A DNA stretch of 64,000 nucleotides from Loktanella gaetbuli (GTDB lineage Bacteria > Pseudomonadota > Alphaproteobacteria > Rhodobacterales > Rhodobacteraceae). The DNA is taken from the NCBI RefSeq assembly GCF_020531945.1, contig NZ_JAJATZ010000001.1, forward strand, positions 372,001 to 436,000, given 5' to 3'. Both the position numbers and the translations under genes were made by a program. The notes under the pieces are model-generated. The model searched no databases, was not told the origin of the DNA, and saw nothing but the letters and a program-made list of their open reading frames with translations. Shown one piece after another: positions 34,866-43,091 of the stretch (its first letter is position 1; each line of letters begins with the position of its first letter).

Positions 34866-36220
34866 CCCAGCCGGTCAAACCTGCCAGCCGCCCTGACAAG
34901 GTATCGCTGTGGCGCTACATGCGTCTGTTCCGCGCCGACATCCTGTCGGCACAACCTGCCAAATTGTACCGCGCCTGGATGGCCGAATTTCGCACGCCGT
35001 TTTTTCGCAGCTACATGATCAACGATCCCGCACTGATTGATCTGGTCCTCAAGGAGCGCCCTGACGATTTTCCAAAATCTGAACGGATTGGCGCGGGTCT
35101 GCGACCACTGTTGGGAAATTCGGTGTTCCTGACCAACGGGGAGACCTGGAAACGGCAACGCCGGATCATTGATCCCGCATTCGAAGGCGGACGCCTGCGC
35201 GACAGTTTTGCGGCGATGCATGCCGCAGGACAGGCAGCGGTGTCGCGGCTGGCGCCGCTGGCCGACGGACAGCCACAGGATATCGAGCCGGAAACCAGTC
35301 ATGCGGCGGCTGATGTCATCTTTCGGACGCTCTTTTCGATCCCGATCGACGACCAAGTCGCGACAGAAGTCTTTGACGAATTTCGACGCTATCAACGCAG
35401 CCAGCCGATCTTGAATCTTGCGGCCTTTGTCCCGGGTCCGCGCTGGATGCCGCGGTTCTTCAAATCGGACACGCGGCGCACGGCGCAGCGGATCAGGGCG
35501 TTGATTACCGGGCTAACGCAGGACCGCCTGACTGCGATTGCCGCGGGCCACGCGCCGGATGATCTCGCGACCAAGATCATGACGACCGCTGATCCCGAAA
35601 CAGGTGAAACCTTTGATCTGGATGAAATGGTGGATCAGGTCGCGATCTTTTTCCTTGCCGGACACGAAACGTCGGCCGCTGCGCTGGCATGGACCCTGTA
35701 TCTGCTGGCGTTGAACCCCGACTGGCAGGACCGGGTCGCCACCGAGGCGCAGACCTGGGACGGCGGTTTTGCAACCCTGTCGTCCCTGCGCGATACCCGT
35801 GACGTTTTCCGCGAGGCCCTGCGCCTGTACCCGCCGGTGCCGATGATGGTGCGCCAGACAACAACGCCAGAGGTGTTTCGGGACCGGCCCGTGCGACCCG
35901 GTTCACAGGTGGTTCTGTCGCCTTGGCACCTGCATCGTCAGACCCGGATCTGGGACCGCCCCGATGATTTCGATCCGGCGCGCTGGCAAACCAAGGACGG
36001 CAAGGCGCAACAACGGCTGGCCTATATGCCTTTTTCAGCCGGACCCCGTGTGTGCACTGGTGCGGGTTTCGCCATGCTCGAAGGTGTGGTCATTCTGGCG
36101 CAACTGCTACGCGCCTATCAGTTCGAGCTTGTCCCGGATCGCCTTCCCGTGCCGGTCGCACATTTGACGGTCCGGACCCGTTCGGGCATGTGGCTGCGAA
36201 TCACGCAACGCAACGATTGA
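34862..36220 (+). CDS. Cytochrome P450
   Basis: 452 residues, soluble bacterial P450. Seen: oxygen-binding I-helix AGHETS (266-271), ExxR at E318/R321 (FREALRLYPP), and heme-ligand loop FSAGPRVCTGAGFA with Cys398. The usual electron partners (ferredoxin, reductase) are not adjacent. Coupled to the preceding membrane hydrolase, so the two probably act on one lipid-like or hydrophobic substrate. Substrate unknown. Confidence 0.95.
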   Translation: MTQPVKPASRPDKVSLWRYMRLFRADILSAQPAKLYRAWMAEFRTPFFRSYMINDPALIDLVLKERPDDFPKSERIGAGLRPLLGNSVFLTNGETWKRQRRIIDPAFEGGRLRDSFAAMHAAGQAAVSRLAPLADGQPQDIEPETSHAAADVIFRTLFSIPIDDQVATEVFDEFRRYQRSQPILNLAAFVPGPRWMPRFFKSDTRRTAQRIRALITGLTQDRLTAIAAGHAPDDLATKIMTTADPETGETFDLDEMVDQVAIFFLAGHETSAAALAWTLYLLALNPDWQDRVATEAQTWDGGFATLSSLRDTRDVFREALRLYPPVPMMVRQTTTPEVFRDRPVRPGSQVVLSPWHLHRQTRIWDRPDDFDPARWQTKDGKAQQRLAYMPFSAGPRVCTGAGFAMLEGVVILAQLLRAYQFELVPDRLPVPVAHLTVRTRSGMWLRITQRND

Positions 36221-36320
36221 TCGCAGGCGGGCGACAATCTGTGTGCCTGGGGTGCATTGGTGCAGGTCCATGACCAGCGTCGCGCCCAAATTGCATAAAT
36301 CGTGACATTTTGCTGCCACA

Positions 36321-36354
36321 GATCCTAGTGTCGCTTTGGGGACGACACAGGATC
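36321..36354. repeat. Imperfect inverted repeat after the P450 gene
   Basis: GATCCT-A-GTGTCG (36321-36333) and CGACACAGGATC (36343-36354) pair over 12 bp with one bulged A and a 9-nt loop. There is no T run. It may be a processing or decay-blocking element of the P450 transcript, or lie in the leader of the small frame that follows. Confidence 0.5.
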
Positions 36355-36366
36355 GGAACACGCAAG

Positions 36367-36510
36367 ATGCCATATCAGGACAGCCAAAAGCAGGGCGTCA
36401 TGTCGCGTTTCGCGGACTGGCTGCGCTGTGTCGCGAATCCCGTTTCGCACGATGTCATGACCGTGCCGCAATCTGCACGCTGCAAACCGGACAGTGCGCC
36501 GCGCCGCTAG
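36367..36510 (+). CDS. Hypothetical 47-residue protein
   Basis: A short frame (MPYQDSQKQGVMSRFADWLR at the start) rich in Arg, Ser and Cys; two Cys at residues 21 and 39. Codon third positions are GC-rich like neighbouring genes, but no ribosome site is evident. It ends overlapping the convergent RHH gene by four bases. Possibly a real small protein; unknown function. Confidence 0.4.
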   Translation: MPYQDSQKQGVMSRFADWLRCVANPVSHDVMTVPQSARCKPDSAPRR

Positions 36511-36740
36511 TCCAGTCTGGATTGCAGGTCGGTCAACACCGCGACCCGAATCGCGGACGCCAGCCCCACGTCGCCCCGTGACGCGTCGATCTCGGCGGCC
36601 AGGGCGTTCAGTGCCACGCCCCGTTCCAGAGCGAGTGCACGAAACGCATCCCAGAATTCACGTTCCAACGAAACGCTGGTCCTGTGGCCACGCAATGTCA
36701 GCGAATGCTTGACCGGTCGCCCGGCCGGCGGGCTAGTCAT
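36507..36740 (-). CDS. Ribbon-helix-helix domain protein (RHH_4 type)
   Basis: 77 residues. Core RPVKHSLTLRGHRTSVSLEREFWDAFRALALERGVALNALAAEID fits the RHH_4 family (beta strand HRTSVSLE then two helices). A likely DNA-binding or regulatory protein; target unknown. ATG 36740 gives the family N-terminus and overlaps the end of the DUF4169 gene by eight bases, so the pair is coupled. Gene order fumC-DUF4169-RHH is often seen in Rhodobacterales. Confidence 0.82.
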   Translation of the reverse strand: MTSPPAGRPVKHSLTLRGHRTSVSLEREFWDAFRALALERGVALNALAAEIDASRGDVGLASAIRVAVLTDLQSRLD

Positions 36741-36915
36741 CTTCGAACTGTGACTGGTCCAGGCGCTGTCTGGCCTGTTCGGCCTGTGCTGCCTCCAGCA
36801 GACGCTGCGCCTTGGTCCGTCCGAACTTGACCGCATTCTGATCTGCCTCGGCCTTTTCCTCGGCGCGGCTGCGTTTTTTGCGGACCTGATTGAGTGAGAT
36901 AACCTTGGACGTCAT
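36733..36915 (-). CDS. DUF4169 family protein
   Basis: 60 residues, strongly basic and helical: VISLNQVRKKRSRAEEKAEADQNAVKFGRTKAQR and a tail of AAQAEQARQRLDQ. The opening VISLNQVRK and middle NAVKFGRTKAQR are typical of DUF4169. Function unknown. Follows fumC on the same strand and overlaps the RHH gene. Confidence 0.85.
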   Translation of the reverse strand: MTSKVISLNQVRKKRSRAEEKAEADQNAVKFGRTKAQRLLEAAQAEQARQRLDQSQFEDD

Positions 36916-36976
36916 GCGCGGAATCCTGTGACAGATGGACTCTTACGGTGACAAGTTGCGCTTGCCCGGACAAGAG

Positions 36977-37006
36977 ACCGCCGCGCAAATTTCCCTGCGC
37001 GGCGGT
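36977..37006 (-). terminator. Hairpin after fumC, probable terminator
   Basis: Perfect 11-bp stem ACCGCCGCGCA / TGCGCGGCGGT with an 8-nt loop, just after the fumC stop. The T run on the minus strand is weak (CTCTTGT), so termination may be partial, letting some transcription enter the DUF4169 gene. Confidence 0.5.
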
Positions 37007-37032
37007 GAATTGTTTGCTTGACGGCGACCCTA

Positions 37033-38424
37033 TTATTTCGGGCCGATCATGTCCTCGGGACGCACCACACGGTCAAAGGTTTCGGCGTCGACAAAGCCGA
37101 GGGCGATGGCCTCTTGCTTGAGGGTCGTGCCATTCTTGTGCGCGGTCTTGGCAACCGTGGTCGCATTGTCATAGCCGATTTCGGGGGCCAATGCCGTCAC
37201 CAGCATCAGGGATTCGCGCATCAATTTTTCGATCCGGTCCCGGTCGGCCCGGATGCCTGCCACGCAGTTGTCGGTGAATGCCACCGCGCTGTCGCCCAGC
37301 AGTTGCATGGATTGCAACACGTTGTAGGCCATCATCGGTTTCATCACGTTCAGCTCGAAATGGCCCTGTGACCCGGCGAATCCGACGGCTGCGTCATTGC
37401 CCATGACATGGGCGCAGACCTGGGTGATCGCCTCGACCTGTGTGGGGTTCACCTTGCCTGGCATGATCGACGATCCTGGCTCGTTTTCGGGCAGCATCAG
37501 TTCGCCCAGACCGCAGCGGGGGCCGGACCCCAACATGCGAATGTCACAGGCGATTTTATAGATGCTGGCCGCGACGCCGCGCAGCGCACCCGACATTTCG
37601 ACCAATGCATCATGGGCGGCTAGCGCCTCAAACTTGTTGGGGGCCGTGACAAAGGGCAGACCAGTGATGTCAGCGATATTGGCCGCGACGGTTTCGCCCC
37701 AACCCTTTGGCGTGTTCAGACCGGTGCCGACAGCCGTGCCGCCCTGCGCCAGTTCATAGATCGCGGGCAGGGCGGCCTTGATCCGGCGGATACCCATCGC
37801 GACCTGATGCACGTAGCCGGAAAATTCCTGACCCAGGGTCAGCGGTGTCGCATCCATCGTATGCGTGCGACCAATCTTGATGATGTCGTCGAACTCGGCC
37901 TGCTTTGCCTCCAGCGCCTTGTGCAGATGTTCCAGACCCGGCAGCAACACGTCATGCGCGGTGCGGGCAACGGCGATATGCATCGCGGTCGGAAAGGTAT
38001 CGTTGGACGACTGGCCCATATTGCAGTGATCGTTGGGGTGGACGGGTGTTTTCGACCCGATCTCACCACCCAGAATTTCGATCGCGCGGTTGCTGATCAC
38101 CTCGTTGGCATTCATGTTCGACTGGGTGCCGGACCCGGTCTGCCAGACGACCAGCGGAAAGTGATCGTCCAGTTTGCCAGCCACGACTTCGGAGGCAGCC
38201 GCGATCATGGCGTCGGCCAGCGTCTTGTCCAGTTTGCCACGGGCCAGATTGGCCTGCGCACAAGCCTGCTTGATCACACCCAGCGCGCGCACGATCGCCA
38301 CGGGCTGTTTTTCCCAGCCGATGGGAAAATTCATCAAGGAACGCTGTGTTTGCGCACCCCAATAGCGGTCTGCGGCGACCTCCAGCGGGCCAAAGCTGTC
38401 GGTTTCGGTGCGTGTCTTGGTCAT
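37033..38424 (-). CDS. fumC: Fumarate hydratase class II
   Basis: 463 residues, iron-independent fumarase of the TCA cycle. Start at ATG 38424 (MTKTRTETDSFGPLEV). Seen: DRYWGAQTQRSLMNF (about 17-31), VWQTGSGTQSNMNANEVI, HPNDHCNMGQSSND and the fumarase signature GSSIMPGKVNPTQ. All catalytic loops are intact. It heads a probable minus-strand unit fumC-DUF4169-RHH. Confidence 0.98.
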   Translation of the reverse strand: MTKTRTETDSFGPLEVAADRYWGAQTQRSLMNFPIGWEKQPVAIVRALGVIKQACAQANLARGKLDKTLADAMIAAASEVVAGKLDDHFPLVVWQTGSGTQSNMNANEVISNRAIEILGGEIGSKTPVHPNDHCNMGQSSNDTFPTAMHIAVARTAHDVLLPGLEHLHKALEAKQAEFDDIIKIGRTHTMDATPLTLGQEFSGYVHQVAMGIRRIKAALPAIYELAQGGTAVGTGLNTPKGWGETVAANIADITGLPFVTAPNKFEALAAHDALVEMSGALRGVAASIYKIACDIRMLGSGPRCGLGELMLPENEPGSSIMPGKVNPTQVEAITQVCAHVMGNDAAVGFAGSQGHFELNVMKPMMAYNVLQSMQLLGDSAVAFTDNCVAGIRADRDRIEKLMRESLMLVTALAPEIGYDNATTVAKTAHKNGTTLKQEAIALGFVDAETFDRVVRPEDMIGPK

Positions 38425-38484
38425 GTCGGGCCTCCCGGTCAAATGGTTGCCCTTCAGTAGCGTGACCTTACGCGCGCATCAATC

Positions 38485-38964
38485 TTACTTGCGAAACTTG
38501 TCGAGGCTGACGACCTCTGCGGCCGGGCGCGGGGTGTCGTCGGCGTCTGGTTCAACCAGTTCATCCATCGGCGCCTCATCATCGTCGTCGTCGTGATCGA
38601 TGTCAGACGCCTGTGTTTCGAACCGCAGACCGAATTCGACCGAAGGATCGGCAAAGGTCGTGATCGCATCATAGGGGATATATAGCGGCTCCGGCACGTT
38701 TCCGAACGACAGCGTGACGGCGAATCCCTCTTCCGAGACATCGAGGTTGTCGAACCAGTGCTGCATGATGATCGTCATGTCGCCGGGATAGCGGTCCGAC
38801 AGGTGGTCGGCCATTTCCACATCCGGGTGCAGCGTGTCAAAGGTGATGATGAACCGATGATCGCCGGGCAATTTACCGGTTTTCTGCACGTCGGCCAGCA
38901 CGTCACGGATCAGCGTGCGCATCGCACGGTGCATCAGATTTCCGTAGTCGATCTTTTGTGACAT
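38485..38964 (-). CDS. sspB: SspB-type ClpXP adaptor (alpha family)
   Basis: 159 residues from ATG 38964 with GAGGAC upstream. It tethers SsrA-tagged proteins to ClpX. Seen: KIDYGNLMHRAMRTLIRDVL (4-23), the peptide-binding core FIITFDTLHPDVEM and MTIIMQHWFDNLDVSEEGF, an acidic flexible linker (DIDHDDDDDEAPMDELVEPD) and a C-terminal ClpX-binding tail ending VVSLDKFRK. The SsrA RNA gene itself lies 2.5 kb away, so both halves of the tagging pathway are in this window. Confidence 0.93.
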   Translation of the reverse strand: MSQKIDYGNLMHRAMRTLIRDVLADVQKTGKLPGDHRFIITFDTLHPDVEMADHLSDRYPGDMTIIMQHWFDNLDVSEEGFAVTLSFGNVPEPLYIPYDAITTFADPSVEFGLRFETQASDIDHDDDDDEAPMDELVEPDADDTPRPAAEVVSLDKFRK

Positions 38965-39027
38965 CTGGCCGTCCTCTGATTTGCGTATGGTCAACATATC
39001 CTATTCGTCCGCGAGTAAAAGGGCGTC

Positions 39028-39669
39028 CTAGCCGATGATTTGCGCCAATTCGCGGATAATCTTGGCCCGGATTGCGCGTGGATAATCGCTGTGTCTGCGG
39101 GCGGTCATGACGAATCCGTCGCGTGTGATGACCTGTTCGCGGTAAAAATTCGTGATGGCCAGGCCCATGGATTCAATGGCGATCGCGTTGATCGTGATGC
39201 CATCGCGCTCTGCCTGTCTGCGGGCGGCGCCGATATCGCCGATGGCGTTCGGTGTCCCATCGCCAGAGATGTCGATGACCCGGCGCTTGCAGTCCGACAC
39301 CGCGTCAAAGTTGCGCAGCGAAAACAGGATTGCCTGTGCAGGTGCCGTATCCGACAAAACGAACCTGCGGTCCTGAGCACGGGCCAGGTCCGACAGCTGC
39401 GCCACGTCTGTTGCGGCGCGGATGCGGGTCCAGGGGATCACGACCGACTGGCGGTCGATCCCTGACCATTGCACCACCGAAATGGCGGATTGCCCCTGCA
39501 CCAGCGCATCAATGATATCGGGATCGTTCAGCGCATCGGCCAGACCGTCTGTCTGTAGCCTGTACTCTGCCACATCCACAGAATTGCTGACGTCGATGGT
39601 CAACATCAACGCCGTTTCGCAGGCGATGGCGGGCAGGGGGCAGAGGGCGAGGACAAGAGCACGCAGCAT
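39028..39669 (-). CDS. DUF1194 protein, von Willebrand factor A-like, exported
   Basis: 213 residues from ATG 39669, giving a signal peptide (MLRALVLALCPLPAIACETA). vWA-like metal-site motif LMLTIDVSNSVDVAEYRLQ (DxSxS), then VVQWSG, and VIDISGDGTPNAIGD. The family is DUF1194. Probably periplasmic and adhesive or protein-binding; role unknown. An upstream in-frame start would bury the signal peptide. Confidence 0.88.
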   Translation of the reverse strand: MLRALVLALCPLPAIACETALMLTIDVSNSVDVAEYRLQTDGLADALNDPDIIDALVQGQSAISVVQWSGIDRQSVVIPWTRIRAATDVAQLSDLARAQDRRFVLSDTAPAQAILFSLRNFDAVSDCKRRVIDISGDGTPNAIGDIGAARRQAERDGITINAIAIESMGLAITNFYREQVITRDGFVMTARRHSDYPRAIRAKIIRELAQIIG

Positions 39670-39762
39670 GCCCGTACATTGCGACAGGTTCAACTTCCGG
39701 GGCAACTGATTTGACCGCGCGCCGTTTTTGCGCAAAGTCTGAATTTAACAGAAGGATACGCC

Positions 39763-41400
39763 ATGACAGACCAGACCGCGCCCTGGTGGACTGCCGCCAC
39801 CGCCTACCAGATCTATCCCCGTAGTTTTCAGGACAGCAACGGCGACGGCATCGGCGATATCCCCGGCATCATCTCGCGCCTCGATCATCTGTCGGATCTT
39901 GGCGTGGGCTTCGTCTGGCTGTCGCCGGTCTTTGCCTCGCCGATGGCGGACAACGGCTACGATATCTCCGACTATCGCGATATCGCGCCCGAGTTCGGCA
40001 CGCTGGATGATATGGACCGGCTGATTGCCGAGGCGAAGGGCCGCAACATCGGCATCGTCATGGACCTCGTCGTCAGCCACACCTCGGACGAGCACGCCTG
40101 GTTCCGTGCCGCCTGCGAAAGCCGTGACAACCCGATGCGCGATTTCTACATTTGGCGCGATCCCGGTCCCGACGGCGGCCTGCCCAACGACATACAGTCG
40201 AATTTCGGCGGGCCTGCCTGGACCTTCCACGAGCCGACGGGTCAGTATTACTTTCACCTCTTTGACCCGAAACAGCCCGATCTGAACTGGGAGAACCCGC
40301 GCGTCCGCGCCGAGGTCTACGCCATGATGAACTGGTGGTTCGACCGGGGCGTCGCGGGCTTTCGGATGGATGTCATCGACCTGATTGGCAAAGAGCCCGA
40401 TCGCGGCATCACCGCCGACGGCCCGAAACTGCACGACTACCTGCAAGAGATGCACCAACAGACTCTCGCGCACCGCGATGTCGTCACGGTCGGCGAATGC
40501 TGGTCCGCCACGCCGGAGAACGCGTTGCTCTACTGCGGGCGCGACCGAAACGAGCTGTCGATGGTATTCCAGTTCTCTCACGTCATGGCCGGCTGGGACG
40601 AAACGCTGGGCAAATGGACGCGTAAACCCGTCGCGCTGCCGGTGCTCAAGCACAGCCTCGCGCGTTGGCAGGAGGTCTGCGCCGAGGACGGCTGGAACTC
40701 GCTCTTCTGGGGCAATCACGATCTACCGCGCGCGGTTTCGAAATACGGCGACGACAGTCCAGAACATCGTGCGGACTCGGCCCGATGCCTTGCCACGGCA
40801 CTCCATCTGATGAAGGGAACGCCTTATATTTATCAGGGCGAAGAGATCGGCATGACCAACGTGGTCTTCGAGCGGATCGACCAGTTCCGCGACGTCGAGA
40901 CGCTGAACTTTCACCGCATCCAGACCGCGCAAGGCGTGAGTACAGAGGACTTCCTCGCCGGTGCAAACCTAAACGGCCGTGACAACGCGCGCACGCCGAT
41001 GCAATGGTCTGACGCCGAAAACGCGGGATTCACCACTGGCACGCCCTGGATCGAGGTCAACCCGAACTATCGTCAGATCAATGTGGCCTCCGACCGCGCC
41101 AGTCAGGACAGTGTCATGGCCCGCTACAAGGCGCTGGCCACGCTGCGACGGAACGACGATCTGATCCGCTTCGGGGATTTCGTGCCGTTTGATCTGGACC
41201 ACCCCCAGATCATGGCCTACGCGCGGCGGCTGGGCTCGCAACAGATCACGGTAATCTGCAACCTCTCCTCGCAGAGTGTCACCTACGACGTGCCGCAAGA
41301 TCTGCGTCTGTCCGGCGTCTGCGCCTTCACCGGACGCATCATCGACGTCGCATCGCAGGAAACACTGGCACCTTGGGAAGACATCGTCGTCACTGGCTGA
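39763..41400 (+). CDS. Alpha-glucosidase, GH13 family (oligo-1,6-glucosidase type)
   Basis: 545 residues. GH13 (beta/alpha)8 barrel: AYQIYPRSFQDSNGDGIGDIPG (14-35), IGIVMDLVVSHTSDEH (96-111), nucleophile D203 in GFRMDVIDLI, acid E245 in VGECWSA, and GNHDLPR (317-323) with D320. Cytoplasmic, no signal peptide; releases glucose from maltose or isomaltose-type oligosaccharides. It is an orphan: no sugar transporter or aglR-type regulator is next to it. Codon choice (GAG, GGC, CTC) differs somewhat from neighbouring genes, hinting at separate history. Confidence 0.95.
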   Translation: MTDQTAPWWTAATAYQIYPRSFQDSNGDGIGDIPGIISRLDHLSDLGVGFVWLSPVFASPMADNGYDISDYRDIAPEFGTLDDMDRLIAEAKGRNIGIVMDLVVSHTSDEHAWFRAACESRDNPMRDFYIWRDPGPDGGLPNDIQSNFGGPAWTFHEPTGQYYFHLFDPKQPDLNWENPRVRAEVYAMMNWWFDRGVAGFRMDVIDLIGKEPDRGITADGPKLHDYLQEMHQQTLAHRDVVTVGECWSATPENALLYCGRDRNELSMVFQFSHVMAGWDETLGKWTRKPVALPVLKHSLARWQEVCAEDGWNSLFWGNHDLPRAVSKYGDDSPEHRADSARCLATALHLMKGTPYIYQGEEIGMTNVVFERIDQFRDVETLNFHRIQTAQGVSTEDFLAGANLNGRDNARTPMQWSDAENAGFTTGTPWIEVNPNYRQINVASDRASQDSVMARYKALATLRRNDDLIRFGDFVPFDLDHPQIMAYARRLGSQQITVICNLSSQSVTYDVPQDLRLSGVCAFTGRIIDVASQETLAPWEDIVVTG

Positions 41401-41404
41401 GAGG

Positions 41405-41720
41405 GGAAAGGTGCAGGTTTCTGTTGCCAGGTACCTGCGGACCCCGCCCAAGGCTGCTAGGCCAGAGGACTTAAGGTTTCGGTGTTAGTTACCGCTTACG
41501 CGGCAACTGCGACCGGAGCATGGTTGTCATTTGCAACTATACAATTTGTACCGATAACGGTGGTAACTCACCGAGACAAAGCAAACCCCTTTAGACGTTC
41601 GTCGATCCTATTTCGGCCCCATCGCTGGCAAATGACCAGATGTTGGTGGAGCCGCCGGGTACCGCCCCCGGGTCCGATCCGCTTATTACGAGCGCGTTTA
41701 TGTCCATAGTCCCGAAGGAC
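41405..41720 (-). ncRNA. ssrA: Transfer-messenger RNA, circularly permuted two-piece form
   Basis: On the minus strand the acceptor piece comes first (about 41720 to 41644, ending CGGCTCCACCA), then an excised loop (41643-41621), then the coding piece from 41620 (GGGGCCGAAATAGGATCGAC) to about 41405. GGGGCCG pairs with CGGCTCC (7 bp, one G-U), rebuilding the tRNA-like end. The T arm is CCGGG-GGCGGTA-CCCGG. A GTCC-TTCG-GGAC hairpin sits at the transcript start, and a GCAGGT/ACCTGC stem (41413-41438) near the 3' end. It rescues stalled ribosomes with SmpB. Exact ends are approximate. Confidence 0.92.
41496..41534 (-). other. tmRNA tag reading frame (proteolysis tag)
   Basis: Resume codon GCA at 41534-41532; 12 codons then TAA (41498-41496). 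Encoded tag: ANDNHAPVAVAA, preceded in the product by the tRNA-like alanine. AND/AN start and hydrophobic-AA end are classic for alphaproteobacteria; the last residues VAA serve ClpX recognition and the N-terminal part SspB docking. Confidence 0.93.
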
Positions 41721-41726
41721 ACCCTT

Positions 41727-41755
41727 TAGATAGGGGGGCCATCGAGCTGTGGCAA
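41727..41755 (-). promoter_or_regulatory. Promoter of ssrA
   Basis: TTGCCA (41755-41750), 17-bp spacer, TATCTA (41732-41727) on the minus strand; predicted start about 41720, at the GTCC-TTCG-GGAC hairpin. It lies just beyond the livM stop codon. Confidence 0.7.
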
Positions 41756-41759
41756 GGGG

Positions 41760-43091
41760 TCACTTTTCGGGCAGGATACCGCGCGGGCTAAACCGCAGGA
41801 TCAGCAGCAGAACGGTGCCCATGACCAAGAAACGCATCTGCGGTGCGGAATTGACCAGGTTGGCCTTGAACGTGCTGTCATCGCTCATCCAGGCGGTGGC
41901 CCAAATCATCAGGTCGGGTCCGTATTCACCCACGGCCACCCACAGCCACCAGATCAGCATACCACCCAGCACAGAGCCAAAGTTGTTGCCGGACCCGCCG
42001 ACAATCACCATCACCCAGACCAGGAACGTGAACCGCAGCGGTTGATATGCGGCTGGTGTCAGCTGACCGTCCAGCGTTGTCATCATTGCACCAGCCAGAC
42101 CGCAGATGGCCGACCCGATGACAAACACCTGCAGATGGCGGGCGGTCACGTTCTTGCCCATGGCGCGGGCCGCGACCTCGTTGTCGCGGATCGCACGCAT
42201 CATGCGGCCCCAGGGGCTGTGCAGCGCGCGCTGCGCGAGGATGAGCAGCACGATCAGGAATGCCGCGAACAGGCCGGAATACAGCAGCTTGACCCAGAGG
42301 GTGGATGCAAGCGTGGGGTCCAGCCCCAGATCGGTGACCGTGGCCACAAAATTCGGATCTGCCTGCAGGTCTGTCTCGTAGGGGACAGGGCGCGGCAGGC
42401 CGATGACGTTCATGACGCCCCGGCTCATCCAGTTTTCGTTTTTCAAGATCGCGATGATGATTTCCGCAATGCCCAGCGTGGCAATCGCCAGATAGTCTGA
42501 CCGCAGGCCCAGTGCCGTCTTGCCGATAATCCAGGCCGCACCCGCGGCCAGCATCCCGCCGACAGGCCAGGCGATGACAGCCATGATCGGCCAGTCACGA
42601 CCGGAATCACCGCCAAAGTTCAGACCACCCAGAAAACCGGTGCTGGCGGGATTCACGGCCTCGATTGCCTGCACCCCGGCGTCGAACACGCTGCGGAACA
42701 GGAAAAATCCGACGATGCCGAGGACCACCATCGCAATCACCCGGACACGCCCGGCGGTGCGTTTGTAAACAGCGATCAGACCCGCGATCACGGCGGCGCC
42801 AATGGCCAGCGCGCCCAGCACCTGACCGCCACCGGCGGCCCAGGCCTCTGGCACGGGGGGCATCGAAATCAGCACAGCGGCCAGACCGCCCAGTGCCACG
42901 AACCCCATGACGCCGACGTTGAACAGCCCGGCGAGGCCCCATTGCAGGTTCACCCCCAGCGCCATGATCGCCGAAATCAGCCCATAGTTGACAATAATCA
43001 ACGCCAGGTTCCAGTTGTCCAGGACACCGGTGCCCACGATCAGGGCCACGACAAGGCCCGCGAAAAGGCCGGTGCGCAATGTATCGGTCAT
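41760..43091 (-). CDS. livM: Branched-chain amino-acid-type ABC transporter permease LivM
   Basis: 443 residues, about ten hydrophobic segments, longer than E. coli LivM (425). LivM features: NYGLISAIMALGVNLQWGLAG, LGLRSDYLAIATLGIAEI, and late VWVMVIVGGSGNNFGSVLGG. Pairs with LivH to form the membrane channel. ATGA overlap with livH shows one operon. Substrate may be branched-chain amino acids or another amino acid or amide. Confidence 0.92.
   Translation of the reverse strand: MTDTLRTGLFAGLVVALIVGTGVLDNWNLALIIVNYGLISAIMALGVNLQWGLAGLFNVGVMGFVALGGLAAVLISMPPVPEAWAAGGGQVLGALAIGAAVIAGLIAVYKRTAGRVRVIAMVVLGIVGFFLFRSVFDAGVQAIEAVNPASTGFLGGLNFGGDSGRDWPIMAVIAWPVGGMLAAGAAWIIGKTALGLRSDYLAIATLGIAEIIIAILKNENWMSRGVMNVIGLPRPVPYETDLQADPNFVATVTDLGLDPTLASTLWVKLLYSGLFAAFLIVLLILAQRALHSPWGRMMRAIRDNEVAARAMGKNVTARHLQVFVIGSAICGLAGAMMTTLDGQLTPAAYQPLRFTFLVWVMVIVGGSGNNFGSVLGGMLIWWLWVAVGEYGPDLMIWATAWMSDDSTFKANLVNSAPQMRFLVMGTVLLLILRFSPRGILPEK

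Noticed and set aside
41481..41709. Plus-strand frame beginning in the glucosidase-livM gap
   Set aside because: It lies on the antisense of the tmRNA gene and has no coding features.
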